Source: Ilyomonas sp965214235 (GTDB lineage Bacteria; Bacteroidota; Bacteroidia; Chitinophagales; Chitinophagaceae). Taken from it: a DNA stretch of 64,000 nucleotides. A model generated the notes under the pieces. That model was not told the DNA's origin. It did not search any database and worked only from the letters and a program-made list of their open reading frames with translations. Made by a program: the position numbers and the translations under genes. This document shows, in pieces, positions 16,691 through 25,227 of this stretch. The first letter of the stretch is position 1; each line of letters begins with the position of its first letter. Location of the stretch: NCBI GenBank assembly GCA_965214235.1, contig CBDCBH010000003.1, positions 124,001 to 188,000 of the forward strand, written 5' to 3'.

Positions 16691-18646
16691 ATGAAGTATA
16701 GTTTCTCTATAATTTTTTGCATCTTTTCTTTTGCTTCAGTTTATTCACAACCCGACATTAAGTGGAGCTTTAATCTGCATCAAAACAGCGATAGCACTTA
16801 TACTCTGCAAGCCGAAGCCCCCCTCGGAAACGGCTGGTATGCTTACGGTGTAAATACAAAGATTGATGGTTTAACGCCACCTTCTTTTTCTTTTGATTAT
16901 GAAAATGTAAAAGCAGTTAGTAACATTCAATACCAAAGCAAAACGATTACAGTAAATGACGACATCTGGCACCAAAACGTTGCGGTTTACAAAGACAATG
17001 TTTTGTTTTCGCAACCCATCGTTATTCAGGGAACAAAGCCGTCTTTGTTAAAGGGCACGGTGAACATTTGCCTCGTAAAAGGAACGGAATTTTATACAAT
17101 CGAACGGTTGTTTTCTATTGCTGTACCCGGCGCAGATAAAGTTGAAAATACTGCATCGCCTGTTAAGCTATCATCTATCAATATTCGGCAACCTCTGGCA
17201 GATTGCGGTCAGCAAACCAATGCTTCTGAAAGTTTAATCAGCGTGTTTTTTCTTGGTTTTGTTGGTGGCTTAATTGCGTTGCTTACGCCTTGTGTTTTTC
17301 CAATGATTCCGGTAACAGTTTCTTTTTTCACCAAACGCTCTATTGACAGAAAACGTGCTATCCGCAATGGATTGCTGTATGGCTTTTTTATTCTCTTAAT
17401 TTATGTTGCTATCAGTATTCCTTTTCATGTTATTGGCAATGTAAATGCTCAAATCTTCAACACCATTGCTACCAATGCCTGGCTCAATGTTTTGTTCTTC
17501 ATCATCTTTATAGTTTTCGCCATCTCATTCTTTGGTTTTTTTGAAATTGCCTTGCCTAACAACTTTGCTAATAAAGCCGATGAAAAAAGCAATCTTACCA
17601 GCATTGGCGGCATTTTTTTTATGGCGCTAACACTTACCATTGTTTCTTTTTCATGCACCGGAATTATACTGGGTTCCTTGCTTGTTGGCGAAGTAAGCAA
17701 TGGAGCCTGGTCGCTCACTTACGGGCTGGCGGGCTTTGGGGTTGCATTGGGTTTACCGTTTGCCTTATTTGCCATGTTTCCTTCATTACTCGCCTCGCTT
17801 CCTAAGTCGGGCGGCTGGTTGGATACGGTAAAGAAAGTATTGGCTTTTGTAGAAATAGCGCTTGCCTTCAAATTCTTATCCAGCGCGGATTTGGTGATGC
17901 ACTGGGGCTTATTAAAACGCGAAGTTTTCGTTGCCATCTGGATTGTAACCGGCATCTGTTTATCGCTGTATTTATTTGGTATTTTGCGCTTGCCGCACGA
18001 TTTTAAAGGGCAAAAAATAAGCATTGGCAGAAAGTTAGTTGGCATGGTTGCCATTTTGTTTACGTTGTACTTACTTCCCGGTGTAACGCAAAGCAAATGG
18101 GCAAATTTAAATTTAGCAAGCGGCATTTTGCCGCCCTTATCGTATAGCGTTTATGGAAAGCAAAACATACGTGGAAAAACAATTGAAGCCGATGTAATGA
18201 ACGATTTTGATAAAGCCATTTTGTTAGCGCAGCAACAAAACAAGCCCTTGCTTATTGATTTTACCGGCTGGGCTTGCACCAACTGCCGCCGCATGGAAGA
18301 AAATGTATGGAGCAAGCCCGACGTATCGAAGTATATCAAAGATAATTTTGTGCTGGTTTCGTTGTATGTTGATGATCGCGCAAAGCTGCCGATACAAGAA
18401 AGAATTAATTATACAAAAAGCAATGGAAATAAGATAGATTTTACAACAATCGGCGATAAATGGGCAACGTTTGAAGAAGAAAATTTCGGGCAAACATCAC
18501 AGCCTTTGTATGCAATTATCAATAAAAACAAACAGTTGGTAAACCATCCTGTTGGCTACACGCCTGATGCAAAAGAATACTTACATTGGTTAAGCTGCGG
18601 CAAAGAAACTTTTGGTAAGAATGAAGAAACAACTTACAAGAAATAA
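16691..18646 (+). CDS. dsbD: thiol:disulfide interchange protein DsbD
   Basis: 651 residues: signal peptide (1-19), N-terminal alpha domain (about 20-145), eight-helix CcdA-like membrane domain (about 175-450) and C-terminal thioredoxin domain (about 500-640). DsbD carries reductant from cytoplasmic thioredoxin to the periplasm. The membrane domain has TPCVFPMIPVTV and SFSCTGIILG, with the two transfer cysteines; the thioredoxin site is WACTNCRR. In the alpha domain the expected second Cys is missing (NICLVKGTEFYT), so this domain looks redox-dead while the upstream small protein keeps its pair. Confidence 0.93.
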   Translation: MKYSFSIIFCIFSFASVYSQPDIKWSFNLHQNSDSTYTLQAEAPLGNGWYAYGVNTKIDGLTPPSFSFDYENVKAVSNIQYQSKTITVNDDIWHQNVAVYKDNVLFSQPIVIQGTKPSLLKGTVNICLVKGTEFYTIERLFSIAVPGADKVENTASPVKLSSINIRQPLADCGQQTNASESLISVFFLGFVGGLIALLTPCVFPMIPVTVSFFTKRSIDRKRAIRNGLLYGFFILLIYVAISIPFHVIGNVNAQIFNTIATNAWLNVLFFIIFIVFAISFFGFFEIALPNNFANKADEKSNLTSIGGIFFMALTLTIVSFSCTGIILGSLLVGEVSNGAWSLTYGLAGFGVALGLPFALFAMFPSLLASLPKSGGWLDTVKKVLAFVEIALAFKFLSSADLVMHWGLLKREVFVAIWIVTGICLSLYLFGILRLPHDFKGQKISIGRKLVGMVAILFTLYLLPGVTQSKWANLNLASGILPPLSYSVYGKQNIRGKTIEADVMNDFDKAILLAQQQNKPLLIDFTGWACTNCRRMEENVWSKPDVSKYIKDNFVLVSLYVDDRAKLPIQERINYTKSNGNKIDFTTIGDKWATFEEENFGQTSQPLYAIINKNKQLVNHPVGYTPDAKEYLHWLSCGKETFGKNEETTYKK

Positions 18647-18678
18647 AGCAAGAATAAAATAATAGAAAACAAGCAAGA

Positions 18679-19458
18679 ATGATGGTACCCCGCATGGCAG
18701 AAATGATGATGAATGGCGAAACTCCCGATGTTTTATTTTGGGTGGGTTGTGCTGGCAGCTTCGACCAAAGGGCACAAAAAATAACGCGGGCATTTGCTTC
18801 TATCTTACAAAAACTCAATATCAGATTTGCCATTTTAGGTAAAGAAGAAATGTGTACCGGCGACCCTGCACGCCGAGCCGGCAATGAGTTTTTGTTTCAG
18901 ATGATGGCGTATAATAACATTCAAATTTTAAATGGCTATGGCATTAAAAAGATAGTAACCACCTGCCCTCATTGCTTCAACATTTTTAAAAATGAGTATC
19001 CTGAATTGGGCGGCAATTATGAAGTTATTCATCATACTACATTTTTACAACAACTTATTGATGAAGGCAAAATAAAAATGAAAGAAGATGGTGTTTTTAA
19101 AGGCAAGCGCATTACTTATCACGACAGTTGTTATTTGGGCAGAGCCAACAATATTTATGAGGCGCCACGCAAAGTTTTAGAAACCTTAGATGCGGAATTG
19201 ATAGAAATGAAACGCTGTGGCAGCAAGGGTTTGTGTTGTGGCGCAGGCGGAGCGCAGTATTTTAAAGAAGATGAGCCTGGCAATAAAAGAATTAATATTG
19301 AAAGAACGGACGAAGCTCTTGCAACTGGCGCAACTGTAATTGCTGCTGCTTGCCCGTTTTGCAACACAATGATGACAGATGGCGTAAAAAATAAAGAAAA
19401 AGGGGCCGATATAAAAGTGCTTGATGTGGCAGAACTGGTGGCGATGAGTATGGAATAA
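18679..19458 (+). CDS. CCG-domain Fe-S protein (HdrB-like)
   Basis: 259 residues with two CCG-type cysteine-rich domains: WVGCAGSFDQ, EEMCTGDPARR and TTCPHCFN in the first, YHDSCYLGR, KGLCCGAGG and ACPFCNTM in the second. These bind a non-cubane or 4Fe-4S cluster in heterodisulfide-reductase-like and lactate-oxidase complexes. The separate ferredoxin/membrane subunit that usually precedes it is not adjacent, so the electron acceptor is unknown. Confidence 0.85.
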   Translation: MMVPRMAEMMMNGETPDVLFWVGCAGSFDQRAQKITRAFASILQKLNIRFAILGKEEMCTGDPARRAGNEFLFQMMAYNNIQILNGYGIKKIVTTCPHCFNIFKNEYPELGGNYEVIHHTTFLQQLIDEGKIKMKEDGVFKGKRITYHDSCYLGRANNIYEAPRKVLETLDAELIEMKRCGSKGLCCGAGGAQYFKEDEPGNKRINIERTDEALATGATVIAAACPFCNTMMTDGVKNKEKGADIKVLDVAELVAMSME

Positions 19459-19510
19459 ATAAAAGGTAAAAAAGAGAAGTGAACATTCTTTTTTGATGAA
19501 AAATGAAACA

Positions 19511-20020
19511 ATGAATTTAGAATACGCGCAATATTTACCAAAAGAGTTTCCTGCTGATTCAAAGGTTTGGATTTATCAAAGCAGCCGGCGTTTTTTTATA
19601 ACCGAAGCGCTTTCGATGGAACCTTTATTAGAAGAGTTTGTAACGAATTGGAAAAGCCACGGTACACCCGTGAAAGGCTTTGCCAACCTGCTTTTCGGGC
19701 AATTTGTTATCATCATGGCAGATGAAACAGCAACAGGCGTTAGCGGCTGCAGCACCGATAGCTCTGTTCGTTTAATAAAGAAAATTGAAGACATTTATAA
19801 GGTGAATTTATTCGACCGTCAAACACTTGCATTTCATATAAAAGAAAACATTCAGCTGCTTCCTTTATCGCAAATAAAATATGCAATAGAAAATGGTTTT
19901 CTTTCAGCGGAAACTTTATATTTTAATAACCTGGTTTCTACAAAAGAAGAGATGCTGAACAAATGGATTGTTCCAATAAAAGAAAGCTGGTTGGAACGGA
20001 AAATCGGAACTAAAATATAA
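19511..20020 (+). CDS. conserved Bacteroidota hypothetical protein
   Basis: 169 residues from MNLEYAQYLP; ATG 19496 or TTG 19493 would add five or six. It is soluble. Homologues are sometimes named ABC transporter ATPase, but no Walker motif is present, so I do not accept that. Conserved-looking features are KVWIYQSSR, NWKSHG and GCSTDSSV. Function unknown. Confidence 0.75.
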   Translation: MNLEYAQYLPKEFPADSKVWIYQSSRRFFITEALSMEPLLEEFVTNWKSHGTPVKGFANLLFGQFVIIMADETATGVSGCSTDSSVRLIKKIEDIYKVNLFDRQTLAFHIKENIQLLPLSQIKYAIENGFLSAETLYFNNLVSTKEEMLNKWIVPIKESWLERKIGTKI

Positions 20021-20038
20021 ACAATATTTAACCGCCCG

Positions 20039-20049
20039 TTTGTTTTTAC
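20039..20049 (-). repeat. dispersed motif GTAAAAACAAA
   Basis: Minus-strand copy between convergent genes, 18 bp after the stop at 20020. It is one of the two copies preceded by T instead of A. Confidence 0.55.
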
Positions 20050-20119
20050 ATCACTTTATATCATACCTGTTTAACGGTAAATCTTACACAAATCCATGTC
20101 ATCCGCTTTGTGCATTATC

Positions 20120-21082
20120 TTAATGTTTTTCCTGCGCGAATGGCATCGTAAAACCAATACCAATGAGGCTTTTCAATTGCAAGCCCGGACTGGTATGATT
20201 AGGACCGAACAGCCGAACATTATCATCGTAAATAGCATCCAAACTATAATTGGCTGCAAGGAATTTATTAATCTTAAACGAAAATAAATTGGTCAGGTAC
20301 ACATCTACATTTTGCGGATTGCGGGCGTAATTACTAAACAAATCCATGCGTCCTTTATAAGTAATTACATCTTTTTTTATGTTCAGAAAATAGTTGATGG
20401 AAGCGAATGCACCTACTTCATTATAAACATGCCTGCCCGTATCAACACCATAAGCTCCTTTTGCAGATAATTTACTGCTGGCAACTATTGTAGTGCGATT
20501 GGTTAAAGGAGAAAGAAAAATAGAAAACGTTGGCTTAGGCTTATAATCAAATCCAACTGAAAGAATAACATAAGCCGGTGAAAGCAAAGTAGAAGTCAGG
20601 TCGCTTTCTGTGGCGTTACTATAATTTCTTCCGTCAAACAACTGTGAACGGAAATTAAACAACACCGAAGCATATAACTTTTTTACGGTATCAATTTGCC
20701 GCCCGTATTTCGATAAAAAATCAATGCGGTCATCATTCTTACGGCTTCCCAACGAAGTGGTTTGTACATAACCAAAATTAAAGTCGAAGCTATTATCCCA
20801 TGTATGTACATTTTTTCGATAAAAAAGAGAATAGTTTACATGCGAATTGAGCGACATTGAAAAATTATCACCGCCAGCCGACCAGTTGCTTAACGAGCCC
20901 TGCGCTAAATTTAAGTTTACCAAACCGCCACGTTTCCATTTCCATTTTGTAGTGTCTTTTTCATCTTTATGCACAACTCTGAAAATTTCATTCGGCAAAG
21001 TTCTCACCGGAATATCCTGAGCAGTTGCAGTAATAAAAAAAAGAACATTTAAAAAAATACAAACAACAACCCCTTTTATCAT
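20120..21082 (-). CDS. DUF3078 outer-membrane-type protein
   Basis: About 320 residues from MIKGVVVCIF, with a signal peptide. WKRGGLVNLNLAQGSLSNWS and AGGDNFSMSLN are DUF3078 hallmarks, and the remainder alternates short beta-strands as in an outer-membrane barrel (for example NSHVNYSLFY, NSFDFNFGYVQ). Role unknown. It is divergent from miaB with a 126-bp gap carrying the miaB promoter. Confidence 0.8.
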   Translation of the reverse strand: MIKGVVVCIFLNVLFFITATAQDIPVRTLPNEIFRVVHKDEKDTTKWKWKRGGLVNLNLAQGSLSNWSAGGDNFSMSLNSHVNYSLFYRKNVHTWDNSFDFNFGYVQTTSLGSRKNDDRIDFLSKYGRQIDTVKKLYASVLFNFRSQLFDGRNYSNATESDLTSTLLSPAYVILSVGFDYKPKPTFSIFLSPLTNRTTIVASSKLSAKGAYGVDTGRHVYNEVGAFASINYFLNIKKDVITYKGRMDLFSNYARNPQNVDVYLTNLFSFKINKFLAANYSLDAIYDDNVRLFGPNHTSPGLQLKSLIGIGFTMPFAQEKH

Positions 21083-21157
21083 AACAATTGGTCTTTGTGC
21101 AAGAGCAGGCAAATATACTTTTCATGTTAAAAAAACAAGCTATTAACTTTCTGTCAA

Positions 21158-21189
21158 TCTGACATCTTTGTTGATTTTTGTTATTTTTG
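21158..21189 (+). promoter_or_regulatory. candidate miaB promoter
   Basis: TCTG, a 20-base spacer and TATTTTTG match the Bacteroidota promoter pattern with one mismatch. The box ends 19 bp before the miaB ATG, so the leader would be very short. Confidence 0.45.
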
Positions 21190-21208
21190 CCCCTTTATTT
21201 TTTACAGA

Positions 21209-22648
21209 ATGGAATTACTGACAACAAAAGCACACAGTGAGCAAAGACAAGGCGAAGCGTACGCGCCATTTGCTTTGGACTTGAACGTTTACCAAAAAAA
21301 ATTTTATATTGAAAGCTACGGCTGTCAAATGAATTTCAGCGATAGCGAAATTGTAGCGTCCATTTTAAATGGCGAAGGTTTTGGCGCTACGCGAAATGCA
21401 GAAGAAGCCGATATTATTTTATTAAACACTTGTTCCATTCGCGAAAAAGCAGAGCAAACGGTAAGAAAACGATTAACAGAATTTCGCAGGCAAAAAGAAA
21501 AAAATCCCAGCCTGTTAGTAGGTGTGCTGGGCTGTATGGCGGAACGGTTAAAACAGAAGTTTTTAGAAGAAGAGAAATTAGTTGATATTGTTATAGGGCC
21601 CGATGCTTACCGTAGTTTGCCTTCCCTGATTGAAGAAGCTGAAACCGGGCAAAAAGGGGTGAATGTTTTATTAAGCCGCGAAGAAACCTACGCCGATATT
21701 TCGCCGGTGCGTTTGGATACCAACGGCGTTACCGCGTTTGTTTCCATCATGCGCGGTTGTAACAATATGTGTTCGTTTTGCGTGGTTCCGTTTACACGTG
21801 GAAGAGAAAGAAGTAGAAATGCATATTCAATTATTGCCGAAGCGCAGGATTTATTTAATAAAGGTTATAAAGAAGTAACCTTGCTTGGGCAAAATGTGGA
21901 TAGTTATTATTGGTCGCCCCTTTCAATTAATGGAGAAGGCTTTGGGGGTGAGGCGGTAACTTTTGCAAAGCTGTTAGAAATGGTAGCGCTTATCAATCCG
22001 GCGCTGCGCGTACGTTTCAGCACTTCTCATCCAAAAGATATAACAGAAGAAGTGCTGCATACGATGGCGAAGTACGATAACATTTGCAAGTACATTCATC
22101 TTCCTGTTCAAAGCGGAAATACACGCATTTTACAATTGATGAACCGCACTTACACACGCGAATGGTATATGGCAAAAGTGAAGCAAATAAAAACCCTTCT
22201 CCCCCATTGCGGCATCAGCAGCGATGTGATTGCCGGCTTTTGCACCGAAACAGAAGAAGAACACCAGGATACATTATCCATTATGGAATATAGCGGTTAC
22301 GATATGAGCTATATGTTTTTTTATAGCGAACGCCCCGGCACATTAGCGGCGCGCAGATATGTTGATGATATTCCGGAATCAATAAAAAAAAGACGCTTGC
22401 AGGAGATTGTTGCGGTGCAAAACAAACTATCGTTGCAAAGCAATCAACGCGATATAGGCAAAACATTTACAGTGCTGATTGAAGGTGAAAGCAAACGCAG
22501 TACTAACGATTGGAGGGGACGAAACTCACAAAACAAAGTGATTGTGTTTGCAAAAGAAAATAGGGCGTTGCAAAAAGGCGATTATGCTAAAGTAAAAGTT
22601 ACAAGTTGTACACAGGCAACATTACTAGGTGAATTGATAAATGAATAA
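21209..22648 (+). CDS. miaB: tRNA-2-methylthio-N6-dimethylallyladenosine synthase
   Basis: 479 residues. MiaB methylthiolates i6A37 in tRNA, using S-adenosylmethionine and two 4Fe-4S clusters. The UPF0004 domain has YGCQMNFSDSE, NTCSIREKA and LGCMAERL; the radical-SAM site is RGCNNMCSFCVVP with CxxxCxxC; a TRAM domain closes the protein. Residues 1-30 before FYIESYGCQ are a variable leader. A short segment (ING then EGFGGEA near residue 235) is an insertion relative to typical homologues. The TA pair follows six bases later. Confidence 0.95.
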   Translation: MELLTTKAHSEQRQGEAYAPFALDLNVYQKKFYIESYGCQMNFSDSEIVASILNGEGFGATRNAEEADIILLNTCSIREKAEQTVRKRLTEFRRQKEKNPSLLVGVLGCMAERLKQKFLEEEKLVDIVIGPDAYRSLPSLIEEAETGQKGVNVLLSREETYADISPVRLDTNGVTAFVSIMRGCNNMCSFCVVPFTRGRERSRNAYSIIAEAQDLFNKGYKEVTLLGQNVDSYYWSPLSINGEGFGGEAVTFAKLLEMVALINPALRVRFSTSHPKDITEEVLHTMAKYDNICKYIHLPVQSGNTRILQLMNRTYTREWYMAKVKQIKTLLPHCGISSDVIAGFCTETEEEHQDTLSIMEYSGYDMSYMFFYSERPGTLAARRYVDDIPESIKKRRLQEIVAVQNKLSLQSNQRDIGKTFTVLIEGESKRSTNDWRGRNSQNKVIVFAKENRALQKGDYAKVKVTSCTQATLLGELINE

Positions 22649-22653
22649 AAAAG

Positions 22654-23001
22654 ATGAGTCAGCTAAACGTCATAATTGAAAATATAATTAACGCTAAGAA
22701 GGATAAATTCAATCATTTGTGTCGTCAGCATTATGTAAAGACTTTGTATGTGTTTGGGAGTGCCGTTACTGATACTTTTAATGCAAAAAGTGACATAGAT
22801 TTTTTATATTCAATAGATATAGAAAATTTTACTAATTGGGTTTTTGCAGATTATAATTATGCTGATAATCTTTTACATTTTGAGAGAGAGCTAAGTGATT
22901 TTTTCAGCAGAAAAATTGATTTGGTTGCTGATGGAATGATTACAAATAAATATTTAAAGCAAAATATAGAAAAAACAAAGTACAAGGTTTATGCAGCTTG
23001 A
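22654..23001 (+). CDS. MNT nucleotidyltransferase antitoxin, MntA-like
   Basis: 115 residues of the minimal nucleotidyltransferase fold. The catalytic signature GSAVTDTFNAKSDID fits the GSx10DxD pattern of MntA antitoxins, which silence their HEPN partner by adding AMP to a tyrosine in its active site. The third acidic residue is probably in KIDLVAD. The coding sequence is visibly more AT-rich than miaB. It overlaps the HEPN gene by 11 bp, the usual order and coupling of these systems. Confidence 0.85.
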   Translation: MSQLNVIIENIINAKKDKFNHLCRQHYVKTLYVFGSAVTDTFNAKSDIDFLYSIDIENFTNWVFADYNYADNLLHFERELSDFFSRKIDLVADGMITNKYLKQNIEKTKYKVYAA

Positions 23002-23344
23002 AAACAAGATAAAGCTTCTAAAATTTTTGGATGATGCTTTAAACGCTGCTGAAGAAATTGAATTGAACACTTTAGGCTTGAGTTTAAAAAGTTATAAATT
23101 TTCAAACATAAAATGGATAGCTGAAAGAGGAATTGAAATTGTGAGCGAAGCTTTAAAGAGAGCCTCTATTATCGAAACAAATCTTCCAATTACAGACATG
23201 AACAAAATATTTGCAACTCGTAATAAAATTGCACATGAGTATGATGTTGTTGACCCTTATTTGCTCTATACAATTGTTCAAAAAAACATCCCAATACTTA
23301 TTAAAGAATTGAAAACATACATTGAATTTTTAGAAACAACTTAA
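22991..23344 (+). CDS. HEPN ribonuclease toxin, HepT-like (DUF86)
   Basis: 117 residues, all-helical, of the HepT/DUF86 group. The RNase motif RNKIAHEY fits Rx4HxY exactly; the final Tyr is the residue AMPylated by MntA in studied pairs. Free HepT cuts RNA and stops growth. The stop codon overlaps the ATG of the RpoN-activator gene (TAATG), so the pair is embedded in a translated operon. The function is known from the family; activity here is inferred. Confidence 0.85.
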   Translation: MQLENKIKLLKFLDDALNAAEEIELNTLGLSLKSYKFSNIKWIAERGIEIVSEALKRASIIETNLPITDMNKIFATRNKIAHEYDVVDPYLLYTIVQKNIPILIKELKTYIEFLETT

Positions 23345-24618
23345 TGGACATACAATCTATAAAAAACCGTTTCAGCATCATTGGCAATTCATCTGCCTTA
23401 AACCATGCGCTAAATGTTGCTGTGCAGGTAGCTGTTACCGATTTAAGTGTGCTTATTGTTGGCGAAAGCGGCGTGGGCAAAGAAGCGTTTTCTCATATTA
23501 TTCATGCGTTATCATCGCGTAAGCACAACCCGTTTATTGCGGTGAATTGCGGCGCTATTCCGGAAGGCACAATTGATTCGGAACTGTTTGGTCACGAAAA
23601 AGGGTCATTCACCGGCGCAGTGGACAGTCGCAAAGGCTATTTTGAAACGGTAAGCGGAGGCACTATTTTTTTAGACGAAATTGGCGAAATGCCCATCGGT
23701 ACACAAGCCCGTTTGCTGCGTGTTTTGGAAACCGGCGAGTTCATTCGCGTGGGTTCTTCCAAAGTACAAAAAACCGATGTTCGTGTAATTACAGCCACCA
23801 ACAGAGACCTTTATGAATTTACGCAAAACGGTCGTTTCCGTGAAGACTTATATTATCGTTTAAGTACCGTTCCCATTCGTGTTCCGGCGTTGCGCGACAG
23901 AAAAGAGGACATTATTTTATTATTCCGAAAATTTGTTTCCGACTTTGCAGATCGTTATAAAACCACGCCTGTTCAGTTGGATGACGATGCAAAAAACCTG
24001 CTCATCAATTATACCTGGCCCGGCAATGTGCGCGAATTAAAAAACATTGCAGAGCAAATTTCCGTATTGTCAACCGACCCGAATGTAAACGGTGAAACGC
24101 TAAGAAGATTTTTACCCGAAAAAATGATGAACCGCTTGCCTGTATTGGCTTCGGCGCAAAACACAAGCGGCGAATTTGCAAATGAAAGAGAGATTTTATA
24201 CAAGCTGTTTTTCGACATGAAAAAAGATGTTACAGAACTAAAGAGAATGTTTGTTGACATCTTAAAAAACCCTTCGCTTTCATCACGTGTAATGGATACC
24301 AACAAAGAACAATTGTTGCAGGATTATGATGATTTCGATTCGTCTTTTAACAACAGCAATGGCAATCACCAACCGATATTGCATCCTTCTGTGTTGCCGT
24401 CAAATAATTCAACCAATGGTCAGCCGGTTTTAATTCCCAATAATATTGATGACCATGAAGAAGTGGAAGAAACGCTGAATATTATGGATAAAGAAAAAGA
24501 GCTGATTATAAAAGCGTTAAAAAAGCACAGAGGCAAACGCAAAGATGCCGCCTCTGATTTGGGCATCAGCGAACGAACATTGTACAGAAAATTAAAGGAG
24601 TATGATATTAATGAATGA
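23344..24618 (+). CDS. sigma-54-dependent transcriptional activator
   Basis: 424 residues: AAA+ domain (about 15-250) then a linker with an Asn/Ser-rich patch, and a FIS-type HTH at the end (KDAASDLGISERTLYRKLKE). Walker A is GESGVGKE, the RpoN-contact loop is GSFTGA (a permitted variant of GAFTGA), Walker B is GTIFLDEIG, and the arginine fingers lie in NGRFREDLYYRL. There is no receiver or other sensor domain at the N-terminus, so control must come from partners or expression level. It is followed by lptE with a 17-bp overlap. Confidence 0.92.
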   Translation: MDIQSIKNRFSIIGNSSALNHALNVAVQVAVTDLSVLIVGESGVGKEAFSHIIHALSSRKHNPFIAVNCGAIPEGTIDSELFGHEKGSFTGAVDSRKGYFETVSGGTIFLDEIGEMPIGTQARLLRVLETGEFIRVGSSKVQKTDVRVITATNRDLYEFTQNGRFREDLYYRLSTVPIRVPALRDRKEDIILLFRKFVSDFADRYKTTPVQLDDDAKNLLINYTWPGNVRELKNIAEQISVLSTDPNVNGETLRRFLPEKMMNRLPVLASAQNTSGEFANEREILYKLFFDMKKDVTELKRMFVDILKNPSLSSRVMDTNKEQLLQDYDDFDSSFNNSNGNHQPILHPSVLPSNNSTNGQPVLIPNNIDDHEEVEETLNIMDKEKELIIKALKKHRGKRKDAASDLGISERTLYRKLKEYDINE

Positions 24619-25207
24619 AGAAAAGCTACGAGCGGTGAGCGGTGAGCTACGAGCTTTTAGCTGCAAGCTGCGAGGTTGGTTGAACAAGTTTGTTTTTGCA
24701 CTAAAAAAGCAAAGCTCAAAGCTCACGGCTTGTAGCTTACTGCTTGTAGCTCTTTCCTCCTGCGGTGTTTACACTTTTAAAGATATAAGCATTCCTTCGG
24801 ATGTAAAGACGATTAAAATTAATTATATCGAAAACAAAGCGCGATACATCAACCCGCAATTAAGCCCGCAGATAACCGATGCGCTAACACAAAAAATATC
24901 TAACCAAACTAAACTTACCCGTACACAAAACGATGATGCCAACTGGCAAATTAGCGGAACGGTTACCAATTACTCGGTTTCATTTTCAGCCATTTCGGGT
25001 AAGCAAACCACGCAAAACAATTTAACCGTTGGCGTACACATTGTATTTAGAAATAATTTAAAAGATAAGACTGATGAGTTTGATATAAGCCGCGATTTTC
25101 CTTTCTCGGCAACACAAACATTATCGCAGGTTGAGAACCAATTACTGCCCGACATTGTGAAGAATGTTACCGACGAAATTTTCAATCATATTTTTTCTAA
25201 CTGGTAA
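24602..25207 (+). CDS. lptE: LPS-assembly lipoprotein LptE family
   Basis: 201 residues; LptE plugs the LptD barrel that inserts lipopolysaccharide into the outer membrane. The mature part matches Bacteroidota LptE: CGVYTFKDISIP, NPQLSPQITDALTQKI, ISGTVTNYSVSF and VTDEIFNHIFSNW. The lipobox Cys is residue 54, unusually far in. Residues 8-52 are encoded by AGCT-rich repeats (24624-24676 and 24709-24753), including the hydrophobic core LTACSLLLVALSS. ATG 24611 is the alternative start. See findings. Confidence 0.85.
   Translation: MILMNEEKLRAVSGELRAFSCKLRGWLNKFVFALKKQSSKLTACSLLLVALSSCGVYTFKDISIPSDVKTIKINYIENKARYINPQLSPQITDALTQKISNQTKLTRTQNDDANWQISGTVTNYSVSFSAISGKQTTQNNLTVGVHIVFRNNLKDKTDEFDISRDFPFSATQTLSQVENQLLPDIVKNVTDEIFNHIFSNW
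24624..24753. repeat. AGCT-rich dispersed repeat inside lptE 5' end
   Basis: Two AGCT-rich segments of related composition, partly inverted relative to each other (GAGCTACGAGC against GCTTGTAGCTC), flank a short unique spacer. The 12-mer AAGCTGCGAGGT at 24665-24676 recurs at 53279-53290. Confidence 0.6.
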
Positions 25208-25227
25208 CCCTATTGTATTTTCATCGC

